Positions 1 through 12,455 are shown, counted from the first letter of the stretch. The stretch: DNA of 64,000 nucleotides from Acetobacter lovaniensis (GCF_014207635.1 NZ_JACHIE010000015.1:1-64000), one strand, 5' to 3'. Notes: a model not told the origin generated them from the letters alone. Program-made: numbers and translations.

Positions 1-24
1 CTGGTCCTAATCACCCAATAGGCT
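1..24 (+). rRNA. 23S rRNA, 3' end (partial)
   Basis: The first bases (CTGGTCCTAATCACCCAATA) match the usual end of alphaproteobacterial 23S rRNA, where the 3' strand of the terminal helix reads like TGGTACTAATCGCCCGATCG. The 5S gene and an initiator tRNA follow in the standard order of an alphaproteobacterial rrn operon. The exact 3' end cannot be fixed from this short piece. Confidence 0.65.
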
Positions 25-140
25 CACTCTCACACTATCCTTACGGATAGCCCGTGCACAGAAATCATCCATAACCACGTCACACACAAAACACCCAAAC
101 GCACCAACCGCATCCACACGCCCTAAAGGGTGGTCTGGAT

Positions 141-260
141 GACCTGGTGGCCATGGCGGGGAGAGTTCCACCCGATCCCATCCCGAACTCGGCCGTGAAA
201 ACCCCCAGCGCCTATGATACTGCGGCTTAAGCCGCGGGAAAGTCGGTCGCCGCCAGGTCT
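141..260 (+). rRNA. rrf: 5S ribosomal RNA
   Basis: This ~120-nt stretch has the 5S pattern: a 5' end (GACCTGGTGGCCATGGCGGG) that pairs with the 3' end (CGCCAGGTC) to form helix I, the conserved CCCGATCCCATCCCGAACTC internal block, and a GC-rich 3' helix. It lies between the 23S 3' end and tRNA-fMet, so it is the last rRNA gene of an rrn operon. Confidence 0.95.
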
Positions 261-312
261 TCCAGTCTACCCTCATAAAACTAAGCCAAAACAAAATCAG
301 CACTCTCTCAAC

Positions 313-2028
<1,716 letters not shown>

Positions 2029-2041
2029 GACGGGCTTTCCC

Positions 2042-2230
2042 TTACGGTCCGGAGCGGCGGCGCTGCTCCTGTTGCTGCGACCGGAACCAGTCCCGTGCCG
2101 CACGACGGGCCATGAGGCGGACCAGCGCCACAAGGCGCGGGTCCGGGGCATTGGGTCGCAGGATGAGCCGCAACTCGGGCTCTGGCGGCCGATACGCCGG
2201 GGCAATGGACTGGCTGGGTCTGTCCGTCAT
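2042..2230 (-). CDS. Small conserved ICE protein upstream of integrase
   Basis: A 62-aa basic protein ending 13 nt before the integrase start and on the same strand, so the two are probably co-transcribed. I chose the ATG at 2230, which is preceded by GGAAGAGAG. The core reads LVALVRLMARRAARDWF. A similar 69-aa protein (core IRSLARLIGRQMAREQF, 53096-53305) lies upstream of the second integrase, which argues that both are real. The function is unknown. A role in controlling integrase direction or expression is only suggested by position. Confidence 0.6.
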   Translation of the reverse strand: MTDRPSQSIAPAYRPPEPELRLILRPNAPDPRLVALVRLMARRAARDWFRSQQQEQRRRSGP

Positions 2231-2471
2231 CGTCGCTCTCTTCCGACCGCAAGGCAAGGAAAACAGACACACGATCCGGACAGATGACTGTTATTTCAAT
2301 GGAAATCCGCATTGTGGAAGGTCGCGCCTGTGCGTGCTCAAGCGTACGGAATCGTAGTTATGGGTAGTCTCGGATAGAGGCGCGGCGTACAAATACTGGC
2401 TTACGGCGGCGTGACGGAAGGGGAGGGCGAGTCATGAACGATACGGAAGTGCCGATCCTCCGGCAGGCCGG

Positions 2472-4658
2472 ATGAGCGGACGCGCCACCGACTCTTCGCC
2501 CACGGAAGCGCTGGCGGGACTGGTCGAGCGGGTGACGTTCCACAACGCCGAGAACGGCTTCTGCGTTTTGCGCGTGAAGGTGCGGGGGCAGCGCGACCTG
2601 GTCACCGTTGTCGGCCATGCCGCCATGATCTCGGCGGGCGAGTTCGTGCAGATGTCGGGGCGCTGGTTCAACGACCACACCCACGGCCTCCAGTTCAAGG
2701 CCGAGTTCCTCAGGGCCAGCCCGCCGACCACGGTCGAGGGTATCGAACGCTATCTGGGCTCCGGCATGATCCGGGGCATCGGCCCGGTTTATGCGAAGAA
2801 ACTGGTGAAAGCGTTCGGTGAGGCGGTGTTCGACCTGATCGAGCAGGAACCTGGACGTCTGCGGGAGGTGACGGGCATCGGCCCCAAGCGTGCCGAGCGG
2901 ATTGTCGGTGGCTGGGCGGACCAGAAGGTGATCCGCGAGATCATGCTGTTTCTGCACAGCAACGGCGTCGGCACCTCGCGGGCGGTAAGGATCTTCAAGA
3001 CCTACGGGCAGGACGCGGTCCAACTGATCAGCGAGAACCCCTACCGGCTCGCGAAGGACATCCGGGGGATTGGGTTCAAAACTGCCGACCAGATTGCCCG
3101 GAAGATGGGGATCGCGCCCGACGCCATGATCCGGGTGCGGGCCGGGATCTCCTACGCGCTTGGCGAGGCCATGGATGAGGGGCATTGTGGCCTGCCGGTC
3201 GGGGAGTTGCTGACCAGCACCGCCGAACTGCTGGAGGTCGCGGCACCCCTGATCGAGACGGCTCTCACGTTGGAGCTGGAGGCGGGCGACGTTATTGCCG
3301 ACAGCGTGGGCGAGACGGGATGCATCTTCCTGGCGGGTCTCTATCGCGCGGAGCAAAGCGTCGCCGAGCGATTGCATGCCTGCGCCGTCGGCCGTCCGCC
3401 CTGGCCCGAGATCGACGCTGAAAAGGCCATGACCTGGGTGGAAAGGAAGACCGGGCTTGCGCTCGCGCCCAGCCAGCAGGAGGCGGTGCGCCTTGCCCTG
3501 AACAGCAAGGTGCTGGTGATCACGGGTGGTCCTGGCGTGGGCAAGACCACGCTGGTCAACGCCATCCTCAAGATCGTGACCGCCAAGGGCACGGACGTGC
3601 AGCTCTGCGCCCCGACCGGCCGGGCGGCGAAGCGCCTGTCGGAAAGCACCGGACTTGAGGGGAAGACCATCCACCGCCTGCTGGAGACGGATCCGGCCAC
3701 GGGGAGTTTCAAACGGGACGACACCAACCCGCTGACCTGCGATCTCCTGGTCGTGGACGAGGCCAGCATGGTGGATGTGCTGCTGATGCGCTCCCTGCTA
3801 CGCGCGTTACCCGACAGCGCAGCCCTGCTGATCGTCGGCGATGTGGACCAGTTGCCGTCCGTCGGACCGGGGCAGGTGCTGGCCGACATCATTGGCTCCG
3901 GTGCTGTCCCTGTGGTGCGGCTGACCGAGGTGTTCCGCCAGGCGGCGCAGAGCCGGATCATCACCAATGCGCACCGGATCAACGAAGGGAAGATGCCCGA
4001 ACTGAGCGCGGAAGAGGGATCGGACTTCTATTTTGTCGAAGCGGCCGAGCCCGAGGTCGGACTGCGCAAGTTGCTGGCCGTGGTGAAGGACCGCATCCCG
4101 GCGCGGTTCGGGCTGGACCCGGTCCGCGACGTGCAGGTGCTGTGTCCGATGAACCGGGGCGGGCTTGGGGCGCGGTCGCTGAATATCGAATTGCAGCAGG
4201 CGCTGAACCCGCCAGGCGAGGTGAAGGTCGAGCGGTTTGGCTGGACCTATGGTCCCGGCGACAAGGTGATGCAGATCGCCAATGACTATGACCGGGATGT
4301 CTTCAACGGGGATCTTGGCGTTATTGACAGGATCGATGTGGAAGAGGGCGAACTGACGGTCTTATTCGATGGACGGGAGGTCGTTTACGGCTTCGGCGAG
4401 TTGGACGAACTGGTGCTGGCCTACGCGACGACCATTCACAAGAGTCAGGGATCGGAATACCCGGCGGTGGTGATCCCACTGGTGACACAGCATTACGCCA
4501 TGCTGGCGCGGAACCTGCTCTATACCGGCGTGACACGGGGGAGAAAGCTCGTTGTGCTTGTGGGGCAGCAGAAGGCATTGGCCATCGCCGTGCGCAATCA
4601 GGGCGGGAGGCGGCGGTGGTCGAAGCTCAGAGAATGGCTGGTGGGTAGTTTTGCATGA
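2472..4658 (+). CDS. recD2: RecD2-type SF1B DNA helicase
   Basis: 728 aa, the usual length for RecD2. An N-terminal OB-like region is followed by tandem helix-hairpin-helix motifs (GIGPVYAKKLV and VTGIGPKRAERI, residues ~97-145). The helicase core has Walker A GGPGVGKTTL (~352), DEASMVD (~428), GDVDQLPSVGPG (~456) and a C-terminal motif ending LLYTGVTRGRKLVVLV. RecD2 proteins unwind DNA 5' to 3' without RecBC. It is divergent from the integrase operon with ~240 bp between them. In this setting it may assist processing or replication of the excised element; that is inference. Confidence 0.9.
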   Translation: MSGRATDSSPTEALAGLVERVTFHNAENGFCVLRVKVRGQRDLVTVVGHAAMISAGEFVQMSGRWFNDHTHGLQFKAEFLRASPPTTVEGIERYLGSGMIRGIGPVYAKKLVKAFGEAVFDLIEQEPGRLREVTGIGPKRAERIVGGWADQKVIREIMLFLHSNGVGTSRAVRIFKTYGQDAVQLISENPYRLAKDIRGIGFKTADQIARKMGIAPDAMIRVRAGISYALGEAMDEGHCGLPVGELLTSTAELLEVAAPLIETALTLELEAGDVIADSVGETGCIFLAGLYRAEQSVAERLHACAVGRPPWPEIDAEKAMTWVERKTGLALAPSQQEAVRLALNSKVLVITGGPGVGKTTLVNAILKIVTAKGTDVQLCAPTGRAAKRLSESTGLEGKTIHRLLETDPATGSFKRDDTNPLTCDLLVVDEASMVDVLLMRSLLRALPDSAALLIVGDVDQLPSVGPGQVLADIIGSGAVPVVRLTEVFRQAAQSRIITNAHRINEGKMPELSAEEGSDFYFVEAAEPEVGLRKLLAVVKDRIPARFGLDPVRDVQVLCPMNRGGLGARSLNIELQQALNPPGEVKVERFGWTYGPGDKVMQIANDYDRDVFNGDLGVIDRIDVEEGELTVLFDGREVVYGFGELDELVLAYATTIHKSQGSEYPAVVIPLVTQHYAMLARNLLYTGVTRGRKLVVLVGQQKALAIAVRNQGGRRRWSKLREWLVGSFA

Positions 4659-4828
4659 CGGTGCGATGTCTCCATGTCGGCTTCCGCCTACATGTCGGAC
4701 ATGCAGCCTCCAATATGCCACGCCCCGAAGCGGACAGTCTGGAGTCACCATGAACTGATGCCATTTCCTCCCGCCGGAGCGCATTCTACACCAGGCTGCA
4801 TCCAAGCAGCCTTCCTGGAGAACGTGTC

Positions 4829-5467
4829 ATGGAACAAGGCATACGCTTCCCATCGCCCACACTGAAAACCCAAACCCCGTGGAACGCCGGCAAAATGGTC
4901 GGCGCCAAACGGGCTCTGAAAGAGAAACACGTTTGGGCCATCCGCTTTTGGTTGGCCCATGAAGGCCGGATCCGTGATCGAGCACTGTTCGACCTTGCCC
5001 TCGACAGCAAGCTCCGAGGTTGCGATCTCGTGACGCTGCGCATTGGCGATCTCGTTACCAGCGGTCAGATCCGGAGCCGCGCAATGATCGTGCAGCAGAA
5101 AACCAAACGTCCGATGCAATTCGAAATTACGGAAACGACACGTGAAAGCGTCCGTGCCTGGCTGGAGCATCGCGGTGGCTCACTGCAGGATTTTATTTTT
5201 CCCAGCCGCCTGAGTGCGAAGGCACATCTGGGCACCCGGCAATATGCCCGTTTGCTGGACGAGTGGGTCGAAGCGGTTGGCCTGATCCCCGGCGAATATG
5301 GGACGCATTCCATGCGCCGGACGAAAGTCGCGATGATCTATAAACGCACCGGTAATCTGCGTGCAGTGCAAATCTTGCTGGGTCACACCAAGCTGGACAG
5401 CACGGTTCGATATCTGGGTGTCGATGTTGAGGATGCCCTCGCCTTATCAGAGGCGACAGACCTGTGA
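4829..5467 (+). CDS. Tyrosine recombinase (phage-integrase family), short
   Basis: 212 aa, a nearly catalytic-domain-only tyrosine recombinase. Visible active-site elements are Arg in DSKLRGCDL (~53), Lys in QQKTKRP, His/Arg in THSMRRTK (~163), His in LLGHTKLD and the Tyr in STVRYLGV (~198). The N-terminal core-binding domain is reduced to ~25 residues. It is followed closely by a toxin-antitoxin pair. It may be a relic or a small helper recombinase of the accessory block, since the ICE itself uses a serine integrase. All key residues look present, so it may be active. Confidence 0.85.
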   Translation: MEQGIRFPSPTLKTQTPWNAGKMVGAKRALKEKHVWAIRFWLAHEGRIRDRALFDLALDSKLRGCDLVTLRIGDLVTSGQIRSRAMIVQQKTKRPMQFEITETTRESVRAWLEHRGGSLQDFIFPSRLSAKAHLGTRQYARLLDEWVEAVGLIPGEYGTHSMRRTKVAMIYKRTGNLRAVQILLGHTKLDSTVRYLGVDVEDALALSEATDL

Positions 5468-5493
5468 CGTCTCCTGCGTTTGTCACTTGCTCT

Positions 5494-5530
5494 CTCCCTA
5501 TGTGTACATGATATGATGACACATAGGGAG
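5494..5530. promoter_or_regulatory. Inverted repeat, probable toxin-antitoxin operator
   Basis: Perfect 12-bp arms CTCCCTATGTGT (5494-5505) and ACACATAGGGAG (5519-5530) are separated by 13 bp. The right arm contributes the GGGAG ribosome-binding site of the antitoxin gene that starts at 5537. Phd/YefM and VapB antitoxins usually bind such palindromes to repress their own operon. Confidence 0.7.
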
Positions 5531-5536
5531 GATCAC

Positions 5537-5809
5537 ATGAGTGAACAGCTTTCTGGCAGCCAGAGCGCGCCACTGAAAATCGGGGTGCGGGAGTTCCGTG
5601 GCAACCTGACCGCTTACCTTCGCCAGGCGCGGCAAGGCAGTACGATCCTGGTCACATCCCATGATGAGATCGTGGCCGAACTGCGCCCGCCATCCCCGTC
5701 CTATCGCCCCCGTCGGCAGCCGGGTGGGCTACGCGGGCGCATCAAGCTAAGTGATGATTTTGATGAGACGCCGCAGGACATGCTCGACAGCATGGACGGG
5801 GCCCTGTGA
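5537..5809 (+). CDS. Phd/YefM-type antitoxin
   Basis: 90 aa. The N-terminal part KIGVREFRGNLTAYLRQARQGSTILVTSHDEIVAEL is the Phd/YefM DNA-binding and dimerisation fold. The acidic tail (SDDFDETPQDMLDSMDG) fits a toxin-wrapping segment. The ATG at 5537 is chosen because GGGAGG lies 7 nt upstream and the upstream extension is unlike the family. The stop overlaps the toxin start (GTGA). It should neutralise the PIN toxin encoded next and autoregulate through the dyad at 5494-5530. Confidence 0.88.
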   Translation: MSEQLSGSQSAPLKIGVREFRGNLTAYLRQARQGSTILVTSHDEIVAELRPPSPSYRPRRQPGGLRGRIKLSDDFDETPQDMLDSMDGAL

Positions 5810-6189
5810 AGGTTCTGCTCGATACACATGCGCTGCTATGGTGGTTGTCCGACTCTGACAAACTGGGACCTGCAGCACGTGAGATCGTTGCGGATCCGGC
5901 CCACGACATTCTGGTTAGTATTGTCTCGCTCTGGGAGATCGCGATCAAAATCCGGATCGGGAAGCTGGATGCAGATCTCAACGAGATCACGGATACTATT
6001 CCGGCAGAGGGTTTTACGCTTCTGCCGATTTCCCCCGAGCACCTGAAGATCCTGATGGGGCTGCCTATCCATCACCGTGATCCCTTTGATCACCTGCTTA
6101 TGGCGCAGGCACTGAGTGAACAGGCGTCATTTCTGTCCGGAGATAGCCAGATGGACCATTACCCAATCGAGAGGATCTCTTGCTCATAA
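5806..6189 (+). CDS. vapC: PIN-domain toxin (VapC family)
   Basis: 127 aa starting with GTG inside the antitoxin stop. PIN-domain acidic residues are visible: Asp6 in LLDTHALLWW, Glu in SIVSLWEIAIK (~43) and Asp in HHRDPFDHLLMAQA (~92-95). VapC toxins are Mg-dependent RNases that cut tRNA or rRNA when the antitoxin is lost. The pairing of a PIN toxin with a Phd-type rather than AbrB-type antitoxin is common. Its role here is probably to keep the element in the population. Confidence 0.9.
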   Translation: MKVLLDTHALLWWLSDSDKLGPAAREIVADPAHDILVSIVSLWEIAIKIRIGKLDADLNEITDTIPAEGFTLLPISPEHLKILMGLPIHHRDPFDHLLMAQALSEQASFLSGDSQMDHYPIERISCS

Positions 6190-6224
6190 CTGTGCGGTTA
6201 ATTGCTTTATAAGTTTTTCGCCTT

Positions 6225-6250
6225 GTCCAGAAAACGGTGGTTTTCTGGAC
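6225..6250. repeat. 11-bp inverted repeat upstream of resolvase
   Basis: GTCCAGAAAAC (6225-6235) and GTTTTCTGGAC (6240-6250) form a perfect dyad with a 4-base centre, 37 bp after the toxin gene and ~90 bp before the resolvase gene. It could be a weak terminator (there is no T-run) or a recombinase binding site for the adjacent resolvase. Confidence 0.5.
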
Positions 6251-6336
6251 GCTGTAAAAACGGCCTTTCCGGGCTAGTCGGATGCCTCCCGTCGAGTTAA
6301 TATTGCCGTCAAGTTTTCAATGTCCCGGTTTGGTCA

Positions 6337-8203
<1,867 letters not shown>

Positions 8204-8204
<1 letters not shown>

Positions 8205-9331
8205 TGACTACACGGCAACGACTCAGCGCAGAGCGATCGCAGCAGCTCACTCGCCTGCTTACGATCACGAAGACAGCAAACATGCGGGCGCTCATGGAGG
8301 CCAGCGAGCTAGCCAAAGTAATTGCACTTGTGGCCGTTGACATCGGCAAGAGTGATGAAATGGCGCGAGCATTTCCTGTGCTCTGGCCGAAAATTTCTCC
8401 GCAACAGGAGTACTACGCCACGGCAGTTGACTGGTTCACCAACCCCGACGAGACGGTTACGTCCTTTGATGTTGTCGATATGCTTGATGCAGGCACGTCA
8501 CTGGATCAGGACTTCATGACCTATCTGAAATGCCTCACCGAGCTTCATAAGCGCCGTCGTAAATATGGATTGATTCTTCAGAGGCAGCCTCTGCCGACTA
8601 TGGTCCAAGTCTCCCCTAGGGCGCTCATGGAATACGGCCCTGACTTTCCGCCGGAAGCACTTGCTTCATGGCTCACTTGGCGCAAATTCTTTTACGATTT
8701 GGACAATCGGTCTGCACAGGAAACCGGCTATCTTTTCGAACCCATCCTTGCTGCAGCCATCGGCGGTGAGGCGAAGTCGGCGCGGGAGCGTGTGGTGAGG
8801 CGCACTGATGACCCTACTAAGGGTCGGCAAGTCGACTGCTGGAAAGTGCTGCCGGACGGAACTCCACTTGCGTACGAATTGAAGTTGCGCGTGACGATTG
8901 CGGCTAGCGGGCAAGGGCGTTTTGGCGAGGAGCTCTCATTTGCTCGCGACTGCAGTAGTTCGGGTGCAAAGCCAATTCTTGTTGTGCTGGATCCCACAGA
9001 AAATGACAAACTGACCGGGCTTCAGGCCGCGTACCGAGAGGTGGGCGGCGCCGCTTATGTGGGCGATGCGGCTTGGGCTCACCTCGAAGACGAGGCGGGG
9101 GCAACGATGGCATCGTTTATTGAACGCTATGTTCGCGTGCCGGTGGCTTCTGTGTCCAGCTTTGAGCGGGTTATCGAGGGTGACGCAACCAAGCGTAGTC
9201 TCATCTTGCAGGACCTGCAGGCACGGCTTGATGGCAATGAACTGACAATCTCGCTTGGTGGCCATCAACGCTTGGTCGAGCGTCATGAAGATCAGAGTTT
9301 GGCTGCCGATGGGGATGATGACAGCGAATAG
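8204..9331 (+). CDS. Probable type II restriction endonuclease (ApaLI-like)
   Basis: 375 aa, directly coupled to the methyltransferase gene. A PD-(D/E)XK-type core is visible as GRQVDCWKV (Asp ~209) followed 17 residues later by YELKLRV (Glu-x-Lys, ~225), the expected spacing. Overall it reminds me of the ApaLI endonuclease family (G^TGCAC) described from Acetobacter, but this is recall of family features, not a search. The N-terminal ~180 residues are helical and without recognised motifs. The function as endonuclease is well supported by context; the cut site is not. Confidence 0.72.
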
Positions 9332-9696
9332 GTTGAACTATGCGGTAAGGGGGGCGAAGGTCTGTCCCGCGAGCAGATAGAGTGCCAGAACGGTATTCAG
9401 CATTGCCAGCCATACTGACGATCCTCCGCTCCCGCTTTGATGGTCGATGGTATTTCTCATGGCATTGAATGATGAAGGTGAAATTAAGACGCTGTTTCTA
9501 AGGGATATTTTTCCATAAACGACAATTGAGTGGGAATAAAGGCCACCAGACCCCGGCGGGGGTCTCTCTGTCTCTTCTAAGGTCATATTTTTTACTGAGA
9601 ACAATCGAAAACCTACGTCAGTCCGAATGAATGTCCACTATTTTAATTTCTAAGCTACAACCGGACATTCCGCTTCCCCCCCATAGCGGTCTTTAA
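9332..9696. other. Intergenic stretch with one candidate terminator
   Basis: 365 bp between the endonuclease gene and the convergent DUF6880 gene. A hairpin AGACCCC / GGGGTCT (9548-9554 and 9559-9565) with a T-rich tail could terminate the restriction operon. The minus-strand frame at 9338-9604 has no recognisable domain or ribosome-binding site and I do not call it a gene. The sequence is more AT-rich than its neighbours. Confidence 0.5.
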
Positions 9697-11136
9697 CTAT
9701 TCACCGATCAGTGACCAGAATCCCAGTTTGCGCTTATGCTGCGCTTTCAGGCGGATCATAAAGGCTTCGTGGCTTTCCATTCCATCTGCTGTGGTCAGCA
9801 TTGGCGCAAGTAGCCGACAGGAGGCGAGATCCTTCGCTGCATAGGAATAATAGCGGGAAAGCGCCTTATCCAGCACGGCCTCGACCAGTAGGCGGTAAAG
9901 AAGCGTGGCCTCGTTGGGATACGATTCAGACAGACGATCCGCAGCCGGACGCAGTGTTCCGTAATCACGCCCGTCCAGTTCCGCCGTATGTTCCCGCACG
10001 AGACGGGCAGCGGCGTCGAGCGCTGGCCATTCAAGAAGAGTGGAAAGGGCTACGCCCCTGACCGGGAAATTACGGATGTGATTGAGTGCCAGCTCTTCAA
10101 CATCGATCGCATCGTAATCGCTGAGATGGCGTTGGTATGCCTGCCAGTGCGGCAGACTCAGGCGGTCCCGAAAGACTTTCCATCGCAGGGACTGGGCCTG
10201 GTCGCGGTCTTCCACAGCCTCACAGGCTTCAATCCGCAGATCGTCGTTTTCCCAGCGGAACCGGGAAGTCTCATCGGTCTCCCGGCCGAGCCATTCGAGC
10301 GCCTCCTGGGCGCGTCCCTTGTCCAGCAGGCGGCGTGCAACATCACCGATATAGGCGGGTTGACGGTCGCTCAGGCCGACCGCGTCAATATAGGCATCAA
10401 CGTCGCCTACGGCATCGGCCAGATCCCTCATGTGACCGAGGGTCTGCATACGCGCGCTGTCGGCACGGTAATTCTCTTTCCCCTTGGAAACGGGGAGTTT
10501 GTGAAGTCGTGTGAGGAGCGTGGTCCTGAGCATGGCCGCGCCTGCCGTACCCAGCGCCTCACCGCACGAGACAAGCAGGTGGTCACACGTGCCATACCCA
10601 TCCCCGTCGAGAAGCGTGAGCAGATCCCTGACAGTGACAGCCGGATCCCGGCCAGCCTGTCGTCCCCAGAGGGTGCCAAGGTCGGAGGCCGCTTCGCGAA
10701 ACACATCTGACAGGTAACCGGAACTGTCATCAGAGCGCTCATAGACGGAAGGAGCAAGTTCCACGAGAAGACGCATGGCGGAAATGGCCTGCCCGACATC
10801 CGTCGTTGCAACATCGTTGAGAATGGATTGCCGTAAGGCATCGAGTTCGGCTGCAAGGGGTTTGATCCGGTCCCAGGGCAGGAATCCACGGGAACGCTGG
10901 ATCGTTCGCAGCCTCTTTTCGATCTCCTTGCCGAGTTTGTCTTTCGCATGAGTGGCTGTCAGCGCCATGCGCAGCTTCCGGGTGAGCACGGCATCCTGTT
11001 CCGACAGTTCGACCAGAAGGTCTGCAAGCCGATCCGCACCAAGGGCTTTCAGATTCTCTTTCGTGACGGTCGTGCCGACTTTCGCGGATGCGGCGGATTT
11101 GCGGGTGGCAGGTTTTGCAGAAGGAGTGCGGGCCAT
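9697..11136 (-). CDS. DUF6880 family protein
   Basis: 479 aa, almost entirely predicted helices in repeats similar to TPR/SEL1 (EALEWLGRE, RIEACEAVEDRDQAQSLRWKVF, ASCRLLAPML). The N-terminus is basic and low-complexity (ARTPSAKPATRKSAASAK). The first conserved block, LKALGADRLADLLVELSEQDAVLTRKLRMAL, and the spread of motifs match the DUF6880 proteins common on alphaproteobacterial chromosomes and ICEs. The function is unknown. It is transcribed against the flanking genes and is probably cargo. Confidence 0.82.
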   Translation of the reverse strand: MARTPSAKPATRKSAASAKVGTTVTKENLKALGADRLADLLVELSEQDAVLTRKLRMALTATHAKDKLGKEIEKRLRTIQRSRGFLPWDRIKPLAAELDALRQSILNDVATTDVGQAISAMRLLVELAPSVYERSDDSSGYLSDVFREAASDLGTLWGRQAGRDPAVTVRDLLTLLDGDGYGTCDHLLVSCGEALGTAGAAMLRTTLLTRLHKLPVSKGKENYRADSARMQTLGHMRDLADAVGDVDAYIDAVGLSDRQPAYIGDVARRLLDKGRAQEALEWLGRETDETSRFRWENDDLRIEACEAVEDRDQAQSLRWKVFRDRLSLPHWQAYQRHLSDYDAIDVEELALNHIRNFPVRGVALSTLLEWPALDAAARLVREHTAELDGRDYGTLRPAADRLSESYPNEATLLYRLLVEAVLDKALSRYYSYAAKDLASCRLLAPMLTTADGMESHEAFMIRLKAQHKRKLGFWSLIGE

Positions 11137-11205
11137 GAATACAGATTATGACCGTGCCTCCAGGGGCGCAAGCAAATGCCGTTGCCATGAATAAAGAGGA
11201 AAAAA

Positions 11206-11413
11206 GCTAATGGCTCCGCCCTCGCGCCGGCAAGGGTTCGCGTCAGCGCGCTGACGCCGTCCGATGGGGTGTCCCCGATCTTCCTGCGCTACGCTTCGTG
11301 CAGATCTGGAGATACCCCTCCCCATCGGTCGCCCTTGCCGTTGCTACCCCGCTGCTCGCCGCGAGGCAGAGGAACAGCGGGGGCTGTTCCTCGCGGAACA
11401 AAGGGCAAAGACC
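11206..11413 (+). ncRNA. Conserved structured leader of the methyltransferase gene
   Basis: 208 nt directly upstream of the methyltransferase ATG. They align without gaps to 54042-54249 of element 2 with 10 substitutions, a much higher identity than the coding region that follows. Nested pairings are visible: CGGCAAGG (11228-11235) with CCTTGCCG (11333-11340); GCGTCAG/CTGACGC (11240-11257), where all three loop differences fall in the loop; CCGATGGGG (11261-11269) with CCCCATCGG (11320-11328); CTGC/GCAG (11284-11303); and a perfect 10-bp hairpin GAGGAACAGC/GCTGTTCCTC (11369-11392). It could be a cis-regulatory RNA or a DNA structure such as an origin. The same frame is open as a 50-aa N-terminal extension, which I regard as less likely. 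Confidence 0.65.
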
Positions 11414-12094
11414 ATGACCGGCAACACCACCACGGCGACCGATTTCCGCAATACCATCCTCAACGGTGACAGCGTGCAGCTTATGCGCACACTGCCTCGC
11501 AATGCGGTGGATTTCATCCTGACAGACCCGCCTTACCTTGTGAATTATCAGGGTAGGGACGGGCGGAAGGTGCGCAACGACGATAATGCGCGCTGGCTCC
11601 GGCCCGCTTTCAACCAGATGCACCGTGTGCTGAAATGGGGCGGGTTTGCCGTTTCGTTCTATGGCTGGAACCGTATCGACCTCTTCGCCGATGCCTGGAA
11701 AGCAGCCGGGTTCCGCATGGTCGGGCATATTGTCTTTCGCAAGTCCTATTCATCCTCTTCCCGTTTTCTCCGGTATGAACACGAGAGCGCCTATCTGCTG
11801 GCCAAGGGTAACGTGACACCGCCAGTAAAGCCTATCCCGGATGTGATCGACATGCCGTATTCGGGAAACAAGCTGCACCCAACGCAAAAGCCGGTGGCTT
11901 CACTCCTTCCCCTGGTGGAAACCTTCTGTCCGGTGGGTGGGCTGGTTCTGGACCCGTTCGCCGGTTCGGGTTCGTCCCTGGTGGCGGCGCAGCATCTTGG
12001 CCGCGACTGGCTGGGGATGGATCTGGACCCGGACCACGCGGCCACGGCAACCCGCCGGCTGGCCTGGCACGGGACGGCGAGGGAGGCGGCGTAA
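11414..12094 (+). CDS. DNA methyltransferase (N4/N6, beta-class order)
   Basis: 226 aa. Motif IV DPPY (~38) comes before the SAM-binding motif I DPFAGSG (~180), the order of beta-class amino-methyltransferases such as CcrM. The ATG at 11414 is chosen because it follows AAAGGG and matches the paralogue in element 2 (54250). No partner endonuclease is adjacent, so it is an orphan. Possible roles are protection of the incoming element from host restriction or epigenetic control of transfer genes. The paralogue in element 2 shares most of its residues. Confidence 0.93.
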   Translation: MTGNTTTATDFRNTILNGDSVQLMRTLPRNAVDFILTDPPYLVNYQGRDGRKVRNDDNARWLRPAFNQMHRVLKWGGFAVSFYGWNRIDLFADAWKAAGFRMVGHIVFRKSYSSSSRFLRYEHESAYLLAKGNVTPPVKPIPDVIDMPYSGNKLHPTQKPVASLLPLVETFCPVGGLVLDPFAGSGSSLVAAQHLGRDWLGMDLDPDHAATATRRLAWHGTAREAA

Positions 12095-12455
12095 GCCGCC
12101 CCTTTCTTTACGGGACGGCCTGAAAATCGCACCGGTCCCGATGGACCGGCGGCAGGGACGCGCCGCTGCCCGGCGCGTGCGGCGCTCGCCGGCTGGGCCG
12201 GCTCGCACTTTTTCTTGCGGGATGGGTTTGTGAGTGTTTACCCCGTCAGCCATCCGCAACGCTGCCGGAACAACGCACTGTGTCCACGGCGCGAGCGGAA
12301 GGCGCCAACAGGTGGCACCTCAGTCATAGTCGGCGCGCTCCGCGCGCTGTCCTGATCGTGAAACCAGGGTCGGAAAGTCCAATGCTATTTCCTGGATATT
12401 CCTGAATCGTCGCGGCATGTGTGTGGTGTTCCTCGTTGTGGAAAGGACGCGATCC
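12095..12455. other. GC-rich intergenic stretch after the methyltransferase
   Basis: 361 bp. The first ~130 bp are dense in GC dyads, including GCCGGC (12188-12193) / GCCGGC (12197-12202) followed by a T5 run (12209-12213), a plausible terminator. The rest shows no recognisable coding frame. The ribosome-binding site of the next gene (GGAAAGGA) lies at its end. Confidence 0.4.

Noticed and set aside
2358-3674. 438-codon minus-strand frame opposite recD2
   Set aside because: No recognisable motifs; the plus-strand helicase has full motif content.
9338-9604. Possible 88-aa minus-strand protein after the endonuclease gene
   Set aside because: No start signal, no domain; the hairpin at 9548-9565 inside it looks like a terminator.
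11264-11413. 50-aa N-terminal extension of the methyltransferase
   Set aside because: Open in both elements, but nucleotide conservation and stem pairing exceed what coding explains, and the residues do not look like a folded domain. Kept as an alternative in the leader entry.
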